64,000 nt of DNA. Source: Maribacter sp. (GTDB taxonomy: Bacteria; Bacteroidota; Bacteroidia; Flavobacteriales; Flavobacteriaceae). The stretch is from the NCBI GenBank assembly GCA_011050675.1, contig DRFI01000018.1:62001-126000 (forward strand). Direction: 5' to 3'. Within the stretch, counting starts at the first letter, position 1. The number at the start of each line of letters is the position of its first letter. A model generated the notes under the pieces. The model made no database searches. It worked only from the letters and a program-made list of their open reading frames with translations, and was not told where the DNA came from. The translations under genes were made by a program, and so were the position numbers. This document shows positions 10,063 to 19,556 of the stretch, piece by piece.

Positions 10063-11547
10063 TTAGTACCCAGGGTTTTGGTCTGCTGCACTTAAGTTTT
10101 CGTTAGATGTTATTTCTCTGTCTGGTATTGGCCAAAGCTCACTTTTACCAGTTTGGAAGTTTGTTCCTGCTAGTTCCGTAGAAGTTAGGTTCCATCTTAA
10201 AATGTCATTGTAACGAACTTGCTCACCAGCTAATTCAACTTTTCTTTCATGAACGATAGCTTCAAAAACAGCTGCTTTAGAAAGACCGTAAGGTAAATCG
10301 TCAAGACTTGCTCTTTCGCGAACCTCATTGATCAAATCAATAGCATCATCTTGTGTACCTACTTCATTTTCACATTCAGCTTTCATTAATAGAACATCTG
10401 CATAACGTAAATAATTAAAGTTGATACCCGATTCTTGATCTTCATTAGCATCCTTGTAATAGTTCTGGTATTTTTTCCAACCAGCACGTCTTTCGTCGCC
10501 TGCAGTTAGCATATCTGCTGTAACTATGCCACCTCCGAAAGTATCACCTACAGAATAGAATGTATCTGCATACCTAGTATCACCTGCTTCATATTCATCT
10601 AAAAGATCATCAGAAGGGAAAACGTTGAACCAATCGTTAAAGCCATACTCTTGACCTCTAAAAGTTGCTTCGTTTGGTCCAGCACCAGTAACAGAAGAAT
10701 TCCATTGTGCACTAGTTCCTAAAGCATCATCATACTCTATTTCAAAAATAGACTCTACACCATGCTCTGTTTCTTCTGTGAAATTATCAAAGAAGTTCGG
10801 CTCTAATGTGTAACCAGAAAGCTTATTAAATTCAGCCAAGGCTAAAGCATGCTCTCCTCTAAATAAATATACCTTTCCTAAAAGAGCAATTGCAGCTCCT
10901 TTGGTAGCTCTACCATTAGCTTCTTCACTTTTATCAAGTAAAGTAGCTGATGCAGACTGTAAGTCTGAAATGATCAAAGCGTAAACTTCATCAGCAGAAG
11001 ATTTAGCAATACCCTCGGTAGTTGTAGGTATTTCTGTAATTAAAGGCATGTCACCAAATCTAGTTACCAAAAGGAAGTTATATAGTGCACGTAAAAATCT
11101 TGCTTCGCCAATAAACTTTTGTTTAACGGCATTGCTTACCAATGATTCTTCTATGGCATTAATAGCTTCTTCATTACCAATTACAAAATTGGCTTTGTTG
11201 ATACCTCTAAAGCAGCTTTCCCAATAATCTGCGATTGGTCCGTGACTTGAGTCAAAAGAGAAATCTAAATACTGTCTCTTATCCGCTTCTAATTGAGGAT
11301 TACCATCATTCTCATGAGACATGTTGTCTTGTGAGAAGAACATATGTCTAGAGTACAGACCTCTTGTCTGTAAGTTAGCATATGCTGCGTTTACGGCCGA
11401 CTGCACTTGTGCTTCGGTCTTAAAAAATGTCTCTGGAGATAATCCGTTAGGATTAACTAACTCCAAATCATTTTCACTACACCCATTTACGATCACCATT
11501 GCGGTGAAGAGCGTAAACATTGAAAAAATTATTTTTGTTGTTTTCAT
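10063..11547 (-). CDS. SusD/RagB-family outer-membrane glycan-binding lipoprotein
   Basis: A 494-residue SusD homologue with a lipoprotein signal ending at Cys23 (IVNGC). It continues with the SusD-like TPR-rich fold, seen in the FLRALYNFLLVTRFGDMPL region and in the C-terminal VELAGEQVRYNDILRW segment. SusD proteins sit on the cell surface as a lid over the SusC channel and bind glycans. It follows the SusC gene by 20 bases, the invariant order of the pair. The associated GH10 and GH43 enzymes point to xylan or xylo-oligosaccharides as ligand. No residue in the sequence fixes the specificity. Confidence 0.95.
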   Translation of the reverse strand: MKTTKIIFSMFTLFTAMVIVNGCSENDLELVNPNGLSPETFFKTEAQVQSAVNAAYANLQTRGLYSRHMFFSQDNMSHENDGNPQLEADKRQYLDFSFDSSHGPIADYWESCFRGINKANFVIGNEEAINAIEESLVSNAVKQKFIGEARFLRALYNFLLVTRFGDMPLITEIPTTTEGIAKSSADEVYALIISDLQSASATLLDKSEEANGRATKGAAIALLGKVYLFRGEHALALAEFNKLSGYTLEPNFFDNFTEETEHGVESIFEIEYDDALGTSAQWNSSVTGAGPNEATFRGQEYGFNDWFNVFPSDDLLDEYEAGDTRYADTFYSVGDTFGGGIVTADMLTAGDERRAGWKKYQNYYKDANEDQESGINFNYLRYADVLLMKAECENEVGTQDDAIDLINEVRERASLDDLPYGLSKAAVFEAIVHERKVELAGEQVRYNDILRWNLTSTELAGTNFQTGKSELWPIPDREITSNENLSAADQNPGY

Positions 11548-11567
11548 ATTTCTTTTCTTTTTAGCAA

Positions 11568-14564
11568 TTAAAATGATACTTGTAATCCCATTAAATAGGT
11601 CTTAGGCTGTGGGTAGGCACCTCTGTCGATACCATATTCGAATAAGTCACCACTACCTACTTCAGGATCTAAACCAGAGTAATCTGTAATGGTAATCAAG
11701 TTCTGACCGCTAACGTATATTCTAAATTTAGAGAATAATTCTTGACCAAATGCGTCACTTGGTAGGGTGTACCCAATAGTTAAGTTTTTAAGTCTAGAGA
11801 AAGAACCATCTTCTACAAAACGATCAGATAATTGAATATTTTGTGGAGCTCCACCAGCTCTAGGTACTGTAGTAGATGGGTTAGTTGGTGTCCATCTACC
11901 CAATACAGCAACACCTGCGTTGAATAATCTAGGCATACCTTCTAAATCATAAATATTGGTATTGTAAAGATCTCTACCATAGATACCTGTCCAGAACATA
12001 TTGAAATCCCAATTTTTGTAATCTGCACTTAAGTTTAAACCATATGTTAAGTCTGGAAGTGGATTTCCAATGATATCTCTATCTTCAGAAGTGATATCGC
12101 CATCATTGTTTAAATCCTTAAATCTAATATCACCAGGTTGTACTGTCGTTTGACCAGGATTCGCTGTAAATACAGCGTCTACTTCAGCTTGGTTTTGATA
12201 GATACCATCGGTAACTAATCCGAAAAAGTGAAATAATGACTCGCCTTCAGTAACTCTTGTAATGTTTTGGTTTTCGAAACCACCACCGTTTAATTCATCG
12301 ACACCACCTAATGATATAGCTTCGTTTGAGCTTGTAGATAAGTTTAAATTAGCAGACCATTTGAAATCACCTTCGTAATCATTGTATCCTAAACTTAATT
12401 CAAAACCTGTAGTTTCTACAGCTCCTACGTTTCTTACTTGGCTACCTTCGTTAATACCTAAAGAAGTAGAAGTAGGAACTCTAATCAATAAATCATCACT
12501 TTGGTTCTCGTAGTATTCAAGAGCAGCTGTAAATTTATCGTTGTCGAAACCTAAATCGATACCTACGTTCAATTGTCTAGTTTCCTCCCATTTCAAATCT
12601 GGATTAGCCAATCCGAATGCGGTAGTACCAACGGCATTAGATCCAGCTATAGGATATAAGAAATCATTTACCAATGTCGCACTATATAAATAGTTAGAGA
12701 TTCTATCATTTCCAGAATACCCCAAACTACCTCTTAATTTTAAAGTACTTACGTTAGTATCTACCATGAAGTTTTCTTTTGCAATGTTCCAACCTAAAGC
12801 ATACGAAGAAAACCATCCCCAACGATTGTTAGCACCGAATTTAGAAGAAGCATCGCGTCTTAAAGATACCGCAGCAATGTATTTGTCATCGTAGTTATAG
12901 TTTAACCTTCCTAAGAAACCTAACCTGTTATATTCGAATGAAGTACTTTCTAAACTTGAATCTTCATTAGATAGCTCATTTATTTCATCTGATACTGAGT
13001 TTCTACTGTTTGCGTTTAAACTAGTACCTTGACTATCAAATTTTTCAGCTAATAACAATGCTTCAAAATTATGAACATCCGCTATAGTTTTGTTATAAGT
13101 TAAACTGTTCGTGAAGATTAATGTCTGACCCGCAGAGGTATTCTTCGTAATAGACGCAAAAGTTTGTTGGTGTGTTCCACCTAAGCTATCGTCGTTATAA
13201 GATGGTACAAAATTATTACTAGTACCCTTATAATAATCTAAACCTACTTGCGATTTAAACTTTAAACCATCTATAATGGCGTATTCGGCAAAAATGTTAC
13301 CTACTAATGCGAAAGTATTATTAACGGCATTACCATGCTTTAATAATCTAACAGGGTTTTCGGCATCTTGTCCGTCACCAGCACTGTTAGGTCCTTGGAA
13401 CCCACCTAGGTTATTAGGATTATATACTGATAAATATGGTGCCGCTTTAATAGCGTGCTCTAAAAGAGAACGTTGACCAAATTCTATTCTATCAGAATTC
13501 TGTTTGTTAAAGTTAACGGAAAAGTTTTGTCCCAACTTTAATTTACCAAAAGTGAAATCGCTATTTGCTCTAAAAGAATATCTCTGAAATCCGGTTTCAA
13601 TAATGATACCTTCTCTTTCAAAATATCCTCCAGATATTCTAAAGTTGCTAGTTTCACTACCACCAGAAGCAGCTAAATCATAGCTTCTAATAAGTCCTGT
13701 AGTATAGATTTCATCTTGCCAATTTGTGTTTACACCAGAAGCAGAAGATGGAGTATTTGGTACAACACCAAAAGCCTCATTGGCATATTGCAAATATTGC
13801 TCGGTATTCAATACATCATATCGCTGTGTATTCTGTTGAAAACCAGTATGCGCATTGAACGATAATTGAGTCTTACCGCTTTTGCCTTTTTTAGTAGTAA
13901 CGAGAATAACTCCGTTAGAACCTTGTGCACCATATACTGCAGTAGTAGATGCATCTTTTAAAACGTTGATAGTTTCAATATCGTTTTGGTTGATACCAGA
14001 AAGGTTACCAACGATAACCCCGTCAACAACAAATAATGGTGAGTTGTTACCAAAAGTACCAAGACCTCTAATAGTAATAGAAGGTTCTGTACCAGGTGCG
14101 CCTGTATTTACTACAGATACACCAGCAGCTCTACCTTGTAATGCTTCTGTTGCATTAGCTACAGGTACGGCATTAAGATCTTCAGATTTTACACTAGAAA
14201 TTGCACCGGTTACTGCGGCCCTACTTTGAGCACCATAACCCACAACAATTACTTCATCAAGTGCTTGCGCATCTATTTGCATAGAAGCGGTGACAGAAGA
14301 TTGTCCGTTAATAGAAACCTGTTGGGTAACGTAGCCTATGTAACTAATGTTTAAAGATCCATTAGACGGAACGTTCGCTAGTGTAAAATTCCCGTCAAAA
14401 TCGGTTTGGGTACCATTTGTTGTTCCTGAAACCACAACGGATGCCCCTGGAAGAGGCGCCCCGGTCTCGTCGGAAACAACACCAGTTACGGTCGTTGTTT
14501 GTGAGTAGGCAAATTGCCCCAACATTGCAATAATTGCAATGAACATAATTTTGAGTTTAGTCAT
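11568..14564 (-). CDS. SusC/RagA-family TonB-dependent outer-membrane glycan transporter
   Basis: 998 residues with a signal peptide ending near FAYSQ. A carboxypeptidase-regulatory-like domain follows (about 25-100, with VSDETGAPLPGASV), then the linker LDEVIVVGYG, a TonB plug (about 115-225, ending in GVILVTTKKGK) and a large beta-barrel whose C-terminus is GLQVSF. It imports oligosaccharides captured by the SusD partner, powered by TonB-ExbBD. It is the first gene of the xylan locus. A good promoter lies at 14678-14706, leaving a leader of about 100 bases. The length is normal for SusC and the frame is intact. Confidence 0.96.
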   Translation of the reverse strand: MTKLKIMFIAIIAMLGQFAYSQTTTVTGVVSDETGAPLPGASVVVSGTTNGTQTDFDGNFTLANVPSNGSLNISYIGYVTQQVSINGQSSVTASMQIDAQALDEVIVVGYGAQSRAAVTGAISSVKSEDLNAVPVANATEALQGRAAGVSVVNTGAPGTEPSITIRGLGTFGNNSPLFVVDGVIVGNLSGINQNDIETINVLKDASTTAVYGAQGSNGVILVTTKKGKSGKTQLSFNAHTGFQQNTQRYDVLNTEQYLQYANEAFGVVPNTPSSASGVNTNWQDEIYTTGLIRSYDLAASGGSETSNFRISGGYFEREGIIIETGFQRYSFRANSDFTFGKLKLGQNFSVNFNKQNSDRIEFGQRSLLEHAIKAAPYLSVYNPNNLGGFQGPNSAGDGQDAENPVRLLKHGNAVNNTFALVGNIFAEYAIIDGLKFKSQVGLDYYKGTSNNFVPSYNDDSLGGTHQQTFASITKNTSAGQTLIFTNSLTYNKTIADVHNFEALLLAEKFDSQGTSLNANSRNSVSDEINELSNEDSSLESTSFEYNRLGFLGRLNYNYDDKYIAAVSLRRDASSKFGANNRWGWFSSYALGWNIAKENFMVDTNVSTLKLRGSLGYSGNDRISNYLYSATLVNDFLYPIAGSNAVGTTAFGLANPDLKWEETRQLNVGIDLGFDNDKFTAALEYYENQSDDLLIRVPTSTSLGINEGSQVRNVGAVETTGFELSLGYNDYEGDFKWSANLNLSTSSNEAISLGGVDELNGGGFENQNITRVTEGESLFHFFGLVTDGIYQNQAEVDAVFTANPGQTTVQPGDIRFKDLNNDGDITSEDRDIIGNPLPDLTYGLNLSADYKNWDFNMFWTGIYGRDLYNTNIYDLEGMPRLFNAGVAVLGRWTPTNPSTTVPRAGGAPQNIQLSDRFVEDGSFSRLKNLTIGYTLPSDAFGQELFSKFRIYVSGQNLITITDYSGLDPEVGSGDLFEYGIDRGAYPQPKTYLMGLQVSF

Positions 14565-14677
14565 AATTAATTAAGTTTTAAGTTGTTATTTGATAGAATA
14601 TCATAATGTTATCTTAACGAATATAATAAGTTTTAGTTATTATGTGTGTATAATACATTTATTATTTTCTGTCTCAA

Positions 14678-14706
14678 CAAATATAAAAGGCGGCTTATGT
14701 AAGCAA
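14678..14706 (-). promoter_or_regulatory. Predicted susCD promoter
   Basis: On the minus strand the -7 element TATATTTG (plus-strand 14678-14685) matches the Bacteroidota consensus TAnnTTTG exactly. A TTG (plus-strand 14704-14706) lies 18 bases upstream, within the 17-23 spacing expected. Transcription would start near 14671, about 105 bases before the susC start codon. The 392-base gap 14565-14956 contains only this and the divergent promoter. Confidence 0.6.
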
Positions 14707-14930
14707 TAAAACAAATGAAGCGAACACTAGTAAATATGATGCAATTACCTGTTAAGTAGTGGTAATACGGTAATTATGGGGCTTTATAATTATCAAAATC
14801 TTATTTTTTATCATTGCTTAATAGGTATTTCTTATTCTGAATTTTATTTTTATTTATTTTAAATTTTTGGATAATCAGATGTATTTGTAAGTCAAGAATC
14901 TCTAGGTCGATAGGATTTATAAATTAAATA

Positions 14931-14938
14931 TATCTTTG
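14931..14938 (+). promoter_or_regulatory. Predicted -7 element for the DUF255 gene
   Basis: TATCTTTG matches the Bacteroidota -7 consensus TAnnTTTG, 18 bases before the start codon at 14957. No TTG is found at the proper upstream distance, so this is a half-supported call. Confidence 0.4.
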
Positions 14939-14956
14939 AATTAAGATTATAGACTT

Positions 14957-17095
14957 ATGAAATTTAATAGCTTGTTTCTTGTTTTTACTTACATACTAAT
15001 CTTAGGGTCTTGTAATAATCAGAATAAGACTGAAAATAAAAAAGGGGAATTTGGTAGTCATGATTTTACCAATGATTTAATAAATGAAACTAGTCCCTAT
15101 TTATTGCAACATGCGCACAATCCTGTGGCATGGAAACCGTGGTCAGATGACGCATTCAAGAAAGCTGCTAGTGAAAATAAGCTAGTTGTTTTAAGTGTAG
15201 GGTATTCTACCTGCCACTGGTGTCATGTTATGGAAGAGGAATCTTTTGAAGATGTAGAGGTAGCGAAGTTGATGAACGATAAGTTTATAAGTATTAAAGT
15301 AGATAGAGAGGAGAGACCAGATTTGGATATGGTTTATCAAACTGCATTACAATTAGTGAACGGAACAGGTGGTTGGCCAATGAACGCTATTATTATGCCA
15401 AATGGGAGTCCTGTTTATTTAGGGACATATCACGAAAAAGAAGAATGGAAGAACGTGCTTGCAAAATTTAGCACGGAATACAAAAAGAATCCTGAAAAAA
15501 TGAAGGAGTATGCTACCATGCTGGCAGATGGTGTGCAAGAAGTTTACGAACAACCTGCCAAACAAATGGCAAATGCCATTACACCTGCAATAATCGAAAA
15601 TGGTATTTCTGAATGGGCAACAGTTTGGGATTCAGAATGGGGAGGTAATCAAGGTGAGCAAAAGTTCATATTACCAACGAATTTGACAATGTTATTGGAA
15701 TACGCAGTTTTACAGCAAGATAATAATGCTAAAAAGCATGTTCTAAATACGTTGGAAAAAATTACGCAAGGCGGAATCTATGATCATGTTGATGGTGGCT
15801 TTTTTAGGTACAGCACAGATCATACTTGGAAAGTGCCTCATTTTGAAAAGATGTTATATGATAATGCACAACTGTTGAGTTTATTGTCAAAGGCATATAA
15901 GCTTACTGGTAACGAAGATTATAAAATTAGAATTGAAGAAACATTTAAGTTTTTACGAACTGAAATGAAAAATGATGATGGTGGATATTTCAGCGCTATG
16001 GATGCTGACACCGGTGGTGAAGAGGGTGTTTATTATGTGTGGAATAAAGAAGAATTGCGATCATTGCTACAGGAGGATTTTGAATTGTTTTCTATCTACT
16101 ATAATATTATTGATAATCAAGAATGGGAGAACGAAAATTTTGTATTGAACAATACCATTTCTACCGACGATTTTTTAAAGAAGTATTCTTTAAAGGAAGT
16201 AGAGTTAGAGGAGAAGCTTAAGCAATGGAAGTCAATTTTATATACCACACGACAAAAAAGGGAAAAGCCAACTAAAGATTATAAAGTTCTGACTTCTTGG
16301 AATGCTCTTTTAATTGATGGTCTATTAGAGGCATACAAAGCTTTTGGAACTGAGGAATATTTAAATGAGGCTATCTCTATATTTAATTATTTAAAGAAGA
16401 ATAATTATAAGAATGACGAACTAGTGCATTCATATACTAAGGACAGTAAACAAAAGGAGGTGTTTTTAGAGGATTATGCTTTTTTAGCTAAAAGTACATT
16501 CGGGTTATATGAGGTTACATTAGACAAGGCATATCTAAAGGTCACTAAGGAATTAATGGATGTCGCTGTAGAAAAGTATAAAAGTGATTCTGAATTGTTT
16601 TACTATAATGTTTCTAACGCTTTGGTGCCAAGTATTATTAATACTTCAGATGGTGTTGTGCCATCCGCAAATGCCATAATGGCTCAGAACTTTTTACGTA
16701 TGGGACACTTGGAGTATAATACAGCGTATCTTAAGAAAGCAGAAATAATGGGTTCTTTAATTACGCAAGATTTTGAAAAGCATGCATTAAGTTATGGTGC
16801 ATGGGGAACACTTTTACAGCAACAAGCATTTGCATTTTATGAAATAGTCGTGGTGGGTGACAATGCAAAAAGCATAATTGCAGAAATGAATAAGACTTAT
16901 TTGGTAAATTCAATTTTGGTCGGATCTAGTTCTGAAAGTGATATCTCACTTTTTAAAGATCGGTTCGTTGAAGATGATACTTTCATATATGTCTGTCAGA
17001 ATAACACTTGTAAATTACCTGTAAAAACTGTTGAAGATGGATTTAAGCAAATGCAATCATTTGGTTATAAGGGTTTTGTTGTGGAAAACTTCTAG
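14957..17095 (+). CDS. DUF255 / YyaL-like thioredoxin-fold and six-hairpin protein, lipoprotein
   Basis: 712 residues. The N-terminal thioredoxin-like domain (about 40-200) carries the family hallmarks [15 protein letters not shown] (Cys86, Cys89) and [11 protein letters not shown]. The remainder is an (alpha/alpha)6-barrel-like region with [13 protein letters not shown] and [13 protein letters not shown] motifs, as in the YyaL/SSP411 (spermatogenesis-associated 20) family. The biochemical role of the family is not established. The N-terminus reads as a lipoprotein signal with Cys19 (LILGSC), which puts this copy outside the cytoplasm. Its neighbours are not obviously related. Family confidence is high and function unknown. 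Confidence 0.85.
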   Translation: MKFNSLFLVFTYILILGSCNNQNKTENKKGEFGSHDFTNDLINETSPYLLQHAHNPVAWKPWSDDAFKKAASENKLVVLSVGYSTCHWCHVMEEESFEDVEVAKLMNDKFISIKVDREERPDLDMVYQTALQLVNGTGGWPMNAIIMPNGSPVYLGTYHEKEEWKNVLAKFSTEYKKNPEKMKEYATMLADGVQEVYEQPAKQMANAITPAIIENGISEWATVWDSEWGGNQGEQKFILPTNLTMLLEYAVLQQDNNAKKHVLNTLEKITQGGIYDHVDGGFFRYSTDHTWKVPHFEKMLYDNAQLLSLLSKAYKLTGNEDYKIRIEETFKFLRTEMKNDDGGYFSAMDADTGGEEGVYYVWNKEELRSLLQEDFELFSIYYNIIDNQEWENENFVLNNTISTDDFLKKYSLKEVELEEKLKQWKSILYTTRQKREKPTKDYKVLTSWNALLIDGLLEAYKAFGTEEYLNEAISIFNYLKKNNYKNDELVHSYTKDSKQKEVFLEDYAFLAKSTFGLYEVTLDKAYLKVTKELMDVAVEKYKSDSELFYYNVSNALVPSIINTSDGVVPSANAIMAQNFLRMGHLEYNTAYLKKAEIMGSLITQDFEKHALSYGAWGTLLQQQAFAFYEIVVVGDNAKSIIAEMNKTYLVNSILVGSSSESDISLFKDRFVEDDTFIYVCQNNTCKLPVKTVEDGFKQMQSFGYKGFVVENF

Positions 17096-17219
17096 TTGAT
17101 CTTTAACTAGTGACTAAAGCTAATCGGATATAGTTTAGAAAGGGTTGAAACAGTTAGTTAATCTTTGTTTTTACCAATATTTAATACAAGATTTGTAATA
17201 CAATTTAAAATAAGAAAGA

Positions 17220-18413
17220 ATGCCAGGTTTCGAGTTGTTTGGAGAGAGTGAAAAAAAACAAGTGCAAGATGTTTTAGATTCTGGGGTGTTAATGCGTTAT
17301 GGCTTCGATGGAATGCGTAATAACCATTGGAAAGCCTTAGAACTTGAAAAGGCACTTTCGGAAAGAATGGATTCCAAATACACTCAATTGGTAAGTAGTG
17401 GTACTGCAGCATTGACAGTAGCATTGGCAAGTGCTGGAGTAGGAGCAGGAGATGAAGTAATTATGCCCACATTTACCTTTGTAGCCAGTTTTGAATCTAT
17501 TTTAGCAATAGGGGCAGTGCCAATTTTGGTTGATGTCGATGATACATTAACATTAGATCCCGTAGCTGTAGAGAATGCTATAACTAATAATACAAAAGTA
17601 GTTATGCCAGTTCATATGTGCGGTTCTATGGCAGATTTGAAAGCGTTGAAAGATATTTGTACCAAACATAATTTATTGTTGTTAGAAGATGCCTGCCAGG
17701 CAATAGGAGGTAGTTATGATGGTAAACCTTTAGGTAGTTATGGTGACTTAGGCTGTTTCTCTTTTGATTATGTAAAAACTATTACTTGTGGTGAAGGTGG
17801 CGCTGTCATCACTAATAACGAGGCTTATAAATCTAATGCCGATCATTACTCTGACCACGGTCATGATCATGTAGGTAATAATAGAGGAACAGAAACACAT
17901 CCTTTCTTAGGATATAACTTTAGAATTTCTGAGCTTAATGCAGCTGTTGGTTGTGCGCAAATAGAGCGTCTAGATGATTTTTTGGCAATCCAGAAAAAGA
18001 ATTACACCGAAATAAGATCTGCTTTAGCGCCACTTTCTAATGTTTCTTTTAGAAGAGTGCCAGCTGGCGGAGTAGAAAATTATTCTTTCCTTTCTTTTTT
18101 CTTACCGTCAACGGAATTGGCAAAAGAGGCACATACCGCATTGGGCGAAGCAGGTATTGATGCTTGTTTTTATTGGTTTGATAACAATTGGCATTATTAC
18201 AAAAAATGGGAACATTTAACCAATAAGATATCACTTGGGAAACTTCCACAAGAAGTCATCGAACAATTGCCGGATTATTCAAAATCTGATTTCTCAAAAT
18301 CTGATGCATGGATAGGTAAAACTATCTCTTGTCTGATAAAATTAAGTTGGACAGAAGAAGAGGTAGCTGAACGTGCCGTTAAAATGAAAGATGTCTTAAA
18401 AAAATTTATCTAA
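17220..18413 (+). CDS. kdnA: DegT/DnrJ/EryC1/StrS aminotransferase, KdnA-like (8-amino-3,8-dideoxy-Kdo transaminase)
   Basis: A 397-residue PLP aminotransferase of the sugar-modifying DegT family, with Lys186 in SFDYVKTITCGEGG as the Schiff-base lysine. Several stretches resemble Shewanella KdnA as I remember it: the start MPGFELFG, SSGTAAL, VHMCGSM, LLEDACQAIGGSY, SDHGHDH, NFRISE, and CFYWFDNNWHYYKKW. KdnA aminates C8 of 8-oxo-Kdo to give 8-amino-Kdo for the LPS inner core. Its usual partner, the dehydrogenase KdnB, is not in this window. The gene converges on ribB, with only 4 bases between the stops, next to lptF/G and lolA, a region devoted to the envelope. Fold certain; the specific substrate is an inference from resemblance. 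Confidence 0.75.
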   Translation: MPGFELFGESEKKQVQDVLDSGVLMRYGFDGMRNNHWKALELEKALSERMDSKYTQLVSSGTAALTVALASAGVGAGDEVIMPTFTFVASFESILAIGAVPILVDVDDTLTLDPVAVENAITNNTKVVMPVHMCGSMADLKALKDICTKHNLLLLEDACQAIGGSYDGKPLGSYGDLGCFSFDYVKTITCGEGGAVITNNEAYKSNADHYSDHGHDHVGNNRGTETHPFLGYNFRISELNAAVGCAQIERLDDFLAIQKKNYTEIRSALAPLSNVSFRRVPAGGVENYSFLSFFLPSTELAKEAHTALGEAGIDACFYWFDNNWHYYKKWEHLTNKISLGKLPQEVIEQLPDYSKSDFSKSDAWIGKTISCLIKLSWTEEEVAERAVKMKDVLKKFI

Positions 18414-18417
18414 CGTA

Positions 18418-19554
18418 TTAGTAAGAAACGTATTCAACAATTTCTAATCCATAACCGACAATACCTACGCGTTTAGCTTGGGTACTGTTGGTCATAAGCT
18501 TCATTTTGTGAATGCCTAAATCATGCAGTATTTGGGCTCCAATACCAAAATCACGATTATCCATTTCAATCTTAGGTGCTTTGTGAACACCTTGTTTTTG
18601 TAATTCTTTCAATTCTTTTAATCTTGATAATAGATTAAGTGATTCTGAATCTTGATTAATAAAAACAATCGCTCCTTTTCCTTCTTCGTTTATTTTATTG
18701 AACATATCCTCTAACTTCTCGTCTGGGTTATGCGTCAATGTTCCTAGAATGTCATTGTTTATAAGGGTAGAGTTGATACGGGTCAATATTTTATCGGATG
18801 CTGACCAGTTACCTTTAGTTAAGGCGATATGAATATGATTGTTTGTGGTTTGCTTGTAAGCTCTTAATCTAAATTCGCCAAAACGAGTAGTAATCTCAAA
18901 ATCGGTTTCCTTATCAATTAAACTGTCATGTTCCATTCTATAGGCAACTAGATCTTCAATGGAAACGATTTTTAAATCAAACTTTTTAGCTACTTCTACT
19001 AACTGTGGTAAACGAGCCATGCTACCATCCTCGTTCATTATTTCCACAATAATTCCTGCAGGTTGTAACCCTGCTAGGCGTGCAAAATCAATGGCAGCCT
19101 CTGTGTGTCCGGTTCTTCTTAATACACCACCTTCTTTAGCTACCAATGGGAAAATATGTCCTGGTCTTGCCAAATCATGAGGTTTGGTATCGCTTTCTGT
19201 TAATGCAATTACGGTTTTGGATCTATCACCAGCAGAAATACCAGTGGTAACTCCTTTTCCTCTTAAATCTACAGATACGGTAAAAGCAGTTTCTAAAGGA
19301 TCTGTATTGGTGTTTACCATCATATGTAATCCTAAATCTTTGCAACGTCCTTCTGTTAAAGGAGCACAAATAAGCCCTCTACCATGGGTAGCCATGAAAT
19401 TAACTGTTTCTGTAGTTGCTAATTCTGCTGCAGCAAGAAAATCACCTTCATTTTCACGATTTTCATCATCTACCACGATAATTACTTTACCGCAGCGAAT
19501 ATCTTCTATCGCTTCCTCTATGCTATTCAATTGTATTTTATTAAGATCTGTCAT
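18418..19554 (-). CDS. ribB: 3,4-dihydroxy-2-butanone-4-phosphate synthase with degenerate GTP cyclohydrolase II domain
   Basis: Residues 1 to about 205 are a complete RibB domain, with DDENRENEGD, THGRGLICAPL, TAFTVSVD and RPGHIFPL, and HTEAA near the active site. It makes the four-carbon precursor of riboflavin from ribulose 5-phosphate. The C-terminal half (about 210-378) has the outline of GTP cyclohydrolase II but contains no cysteine. The zinc-binding region that normally reads like HSECLTGD...CDCG is here TRINSTLINNDILGT. This half cannot be a conventional RibA, so riboflavin synthesis would need a separate ribA. The gene starts 2 bases after the lptF/G stop. No FMN riboswitch precedes it. 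Confidence 0.92.
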   Translation of the reverse strand: MTDLNKIQLNSIEEAIEDIRCGKVIIVVDDENRENEGDFLAAAELATTETVNFMATHGRGLICAPLTEGRCKDLGLHMMVNTNTDPLETAFTVSVDLRGKGVTTGISAGDRSKTVIALTESDTKPHDLARPGHIFPLVAKEGGVLRRTGHTEAAIDFARLAGLQPAGIIVEIMNEDGSMARLPQLVEVAKKFDLKIVSIEDLVAYRMEHDSLIDKETDFEITTRFGEFRLRAYKQTTNNHIHIALTKGNWSASDKILTRINSTLINNDILGTLTHNPDEKLEDMFNKINEEGKGAIVFINQDSESLNLLSRLKELKELQKQGVHKAPKIEMDNRDFGIGAQILHDLGIHKMKLMTNSTQAKRVGIVGYGLEIVEYVSY

Positions 19555-19556
19555 GG

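Noticed and set aside
13882..14229. A 115-codon frame antisense to susC
   Set aside because: It lies wholly inside the SusC gene in an opposite frame; SusC is clearly the coding one.
18418..19554. An FMN riboswitch upstream of ribB
   Set aside because: The gene starts 2 bases after lptF/G with no room for an aptamer.
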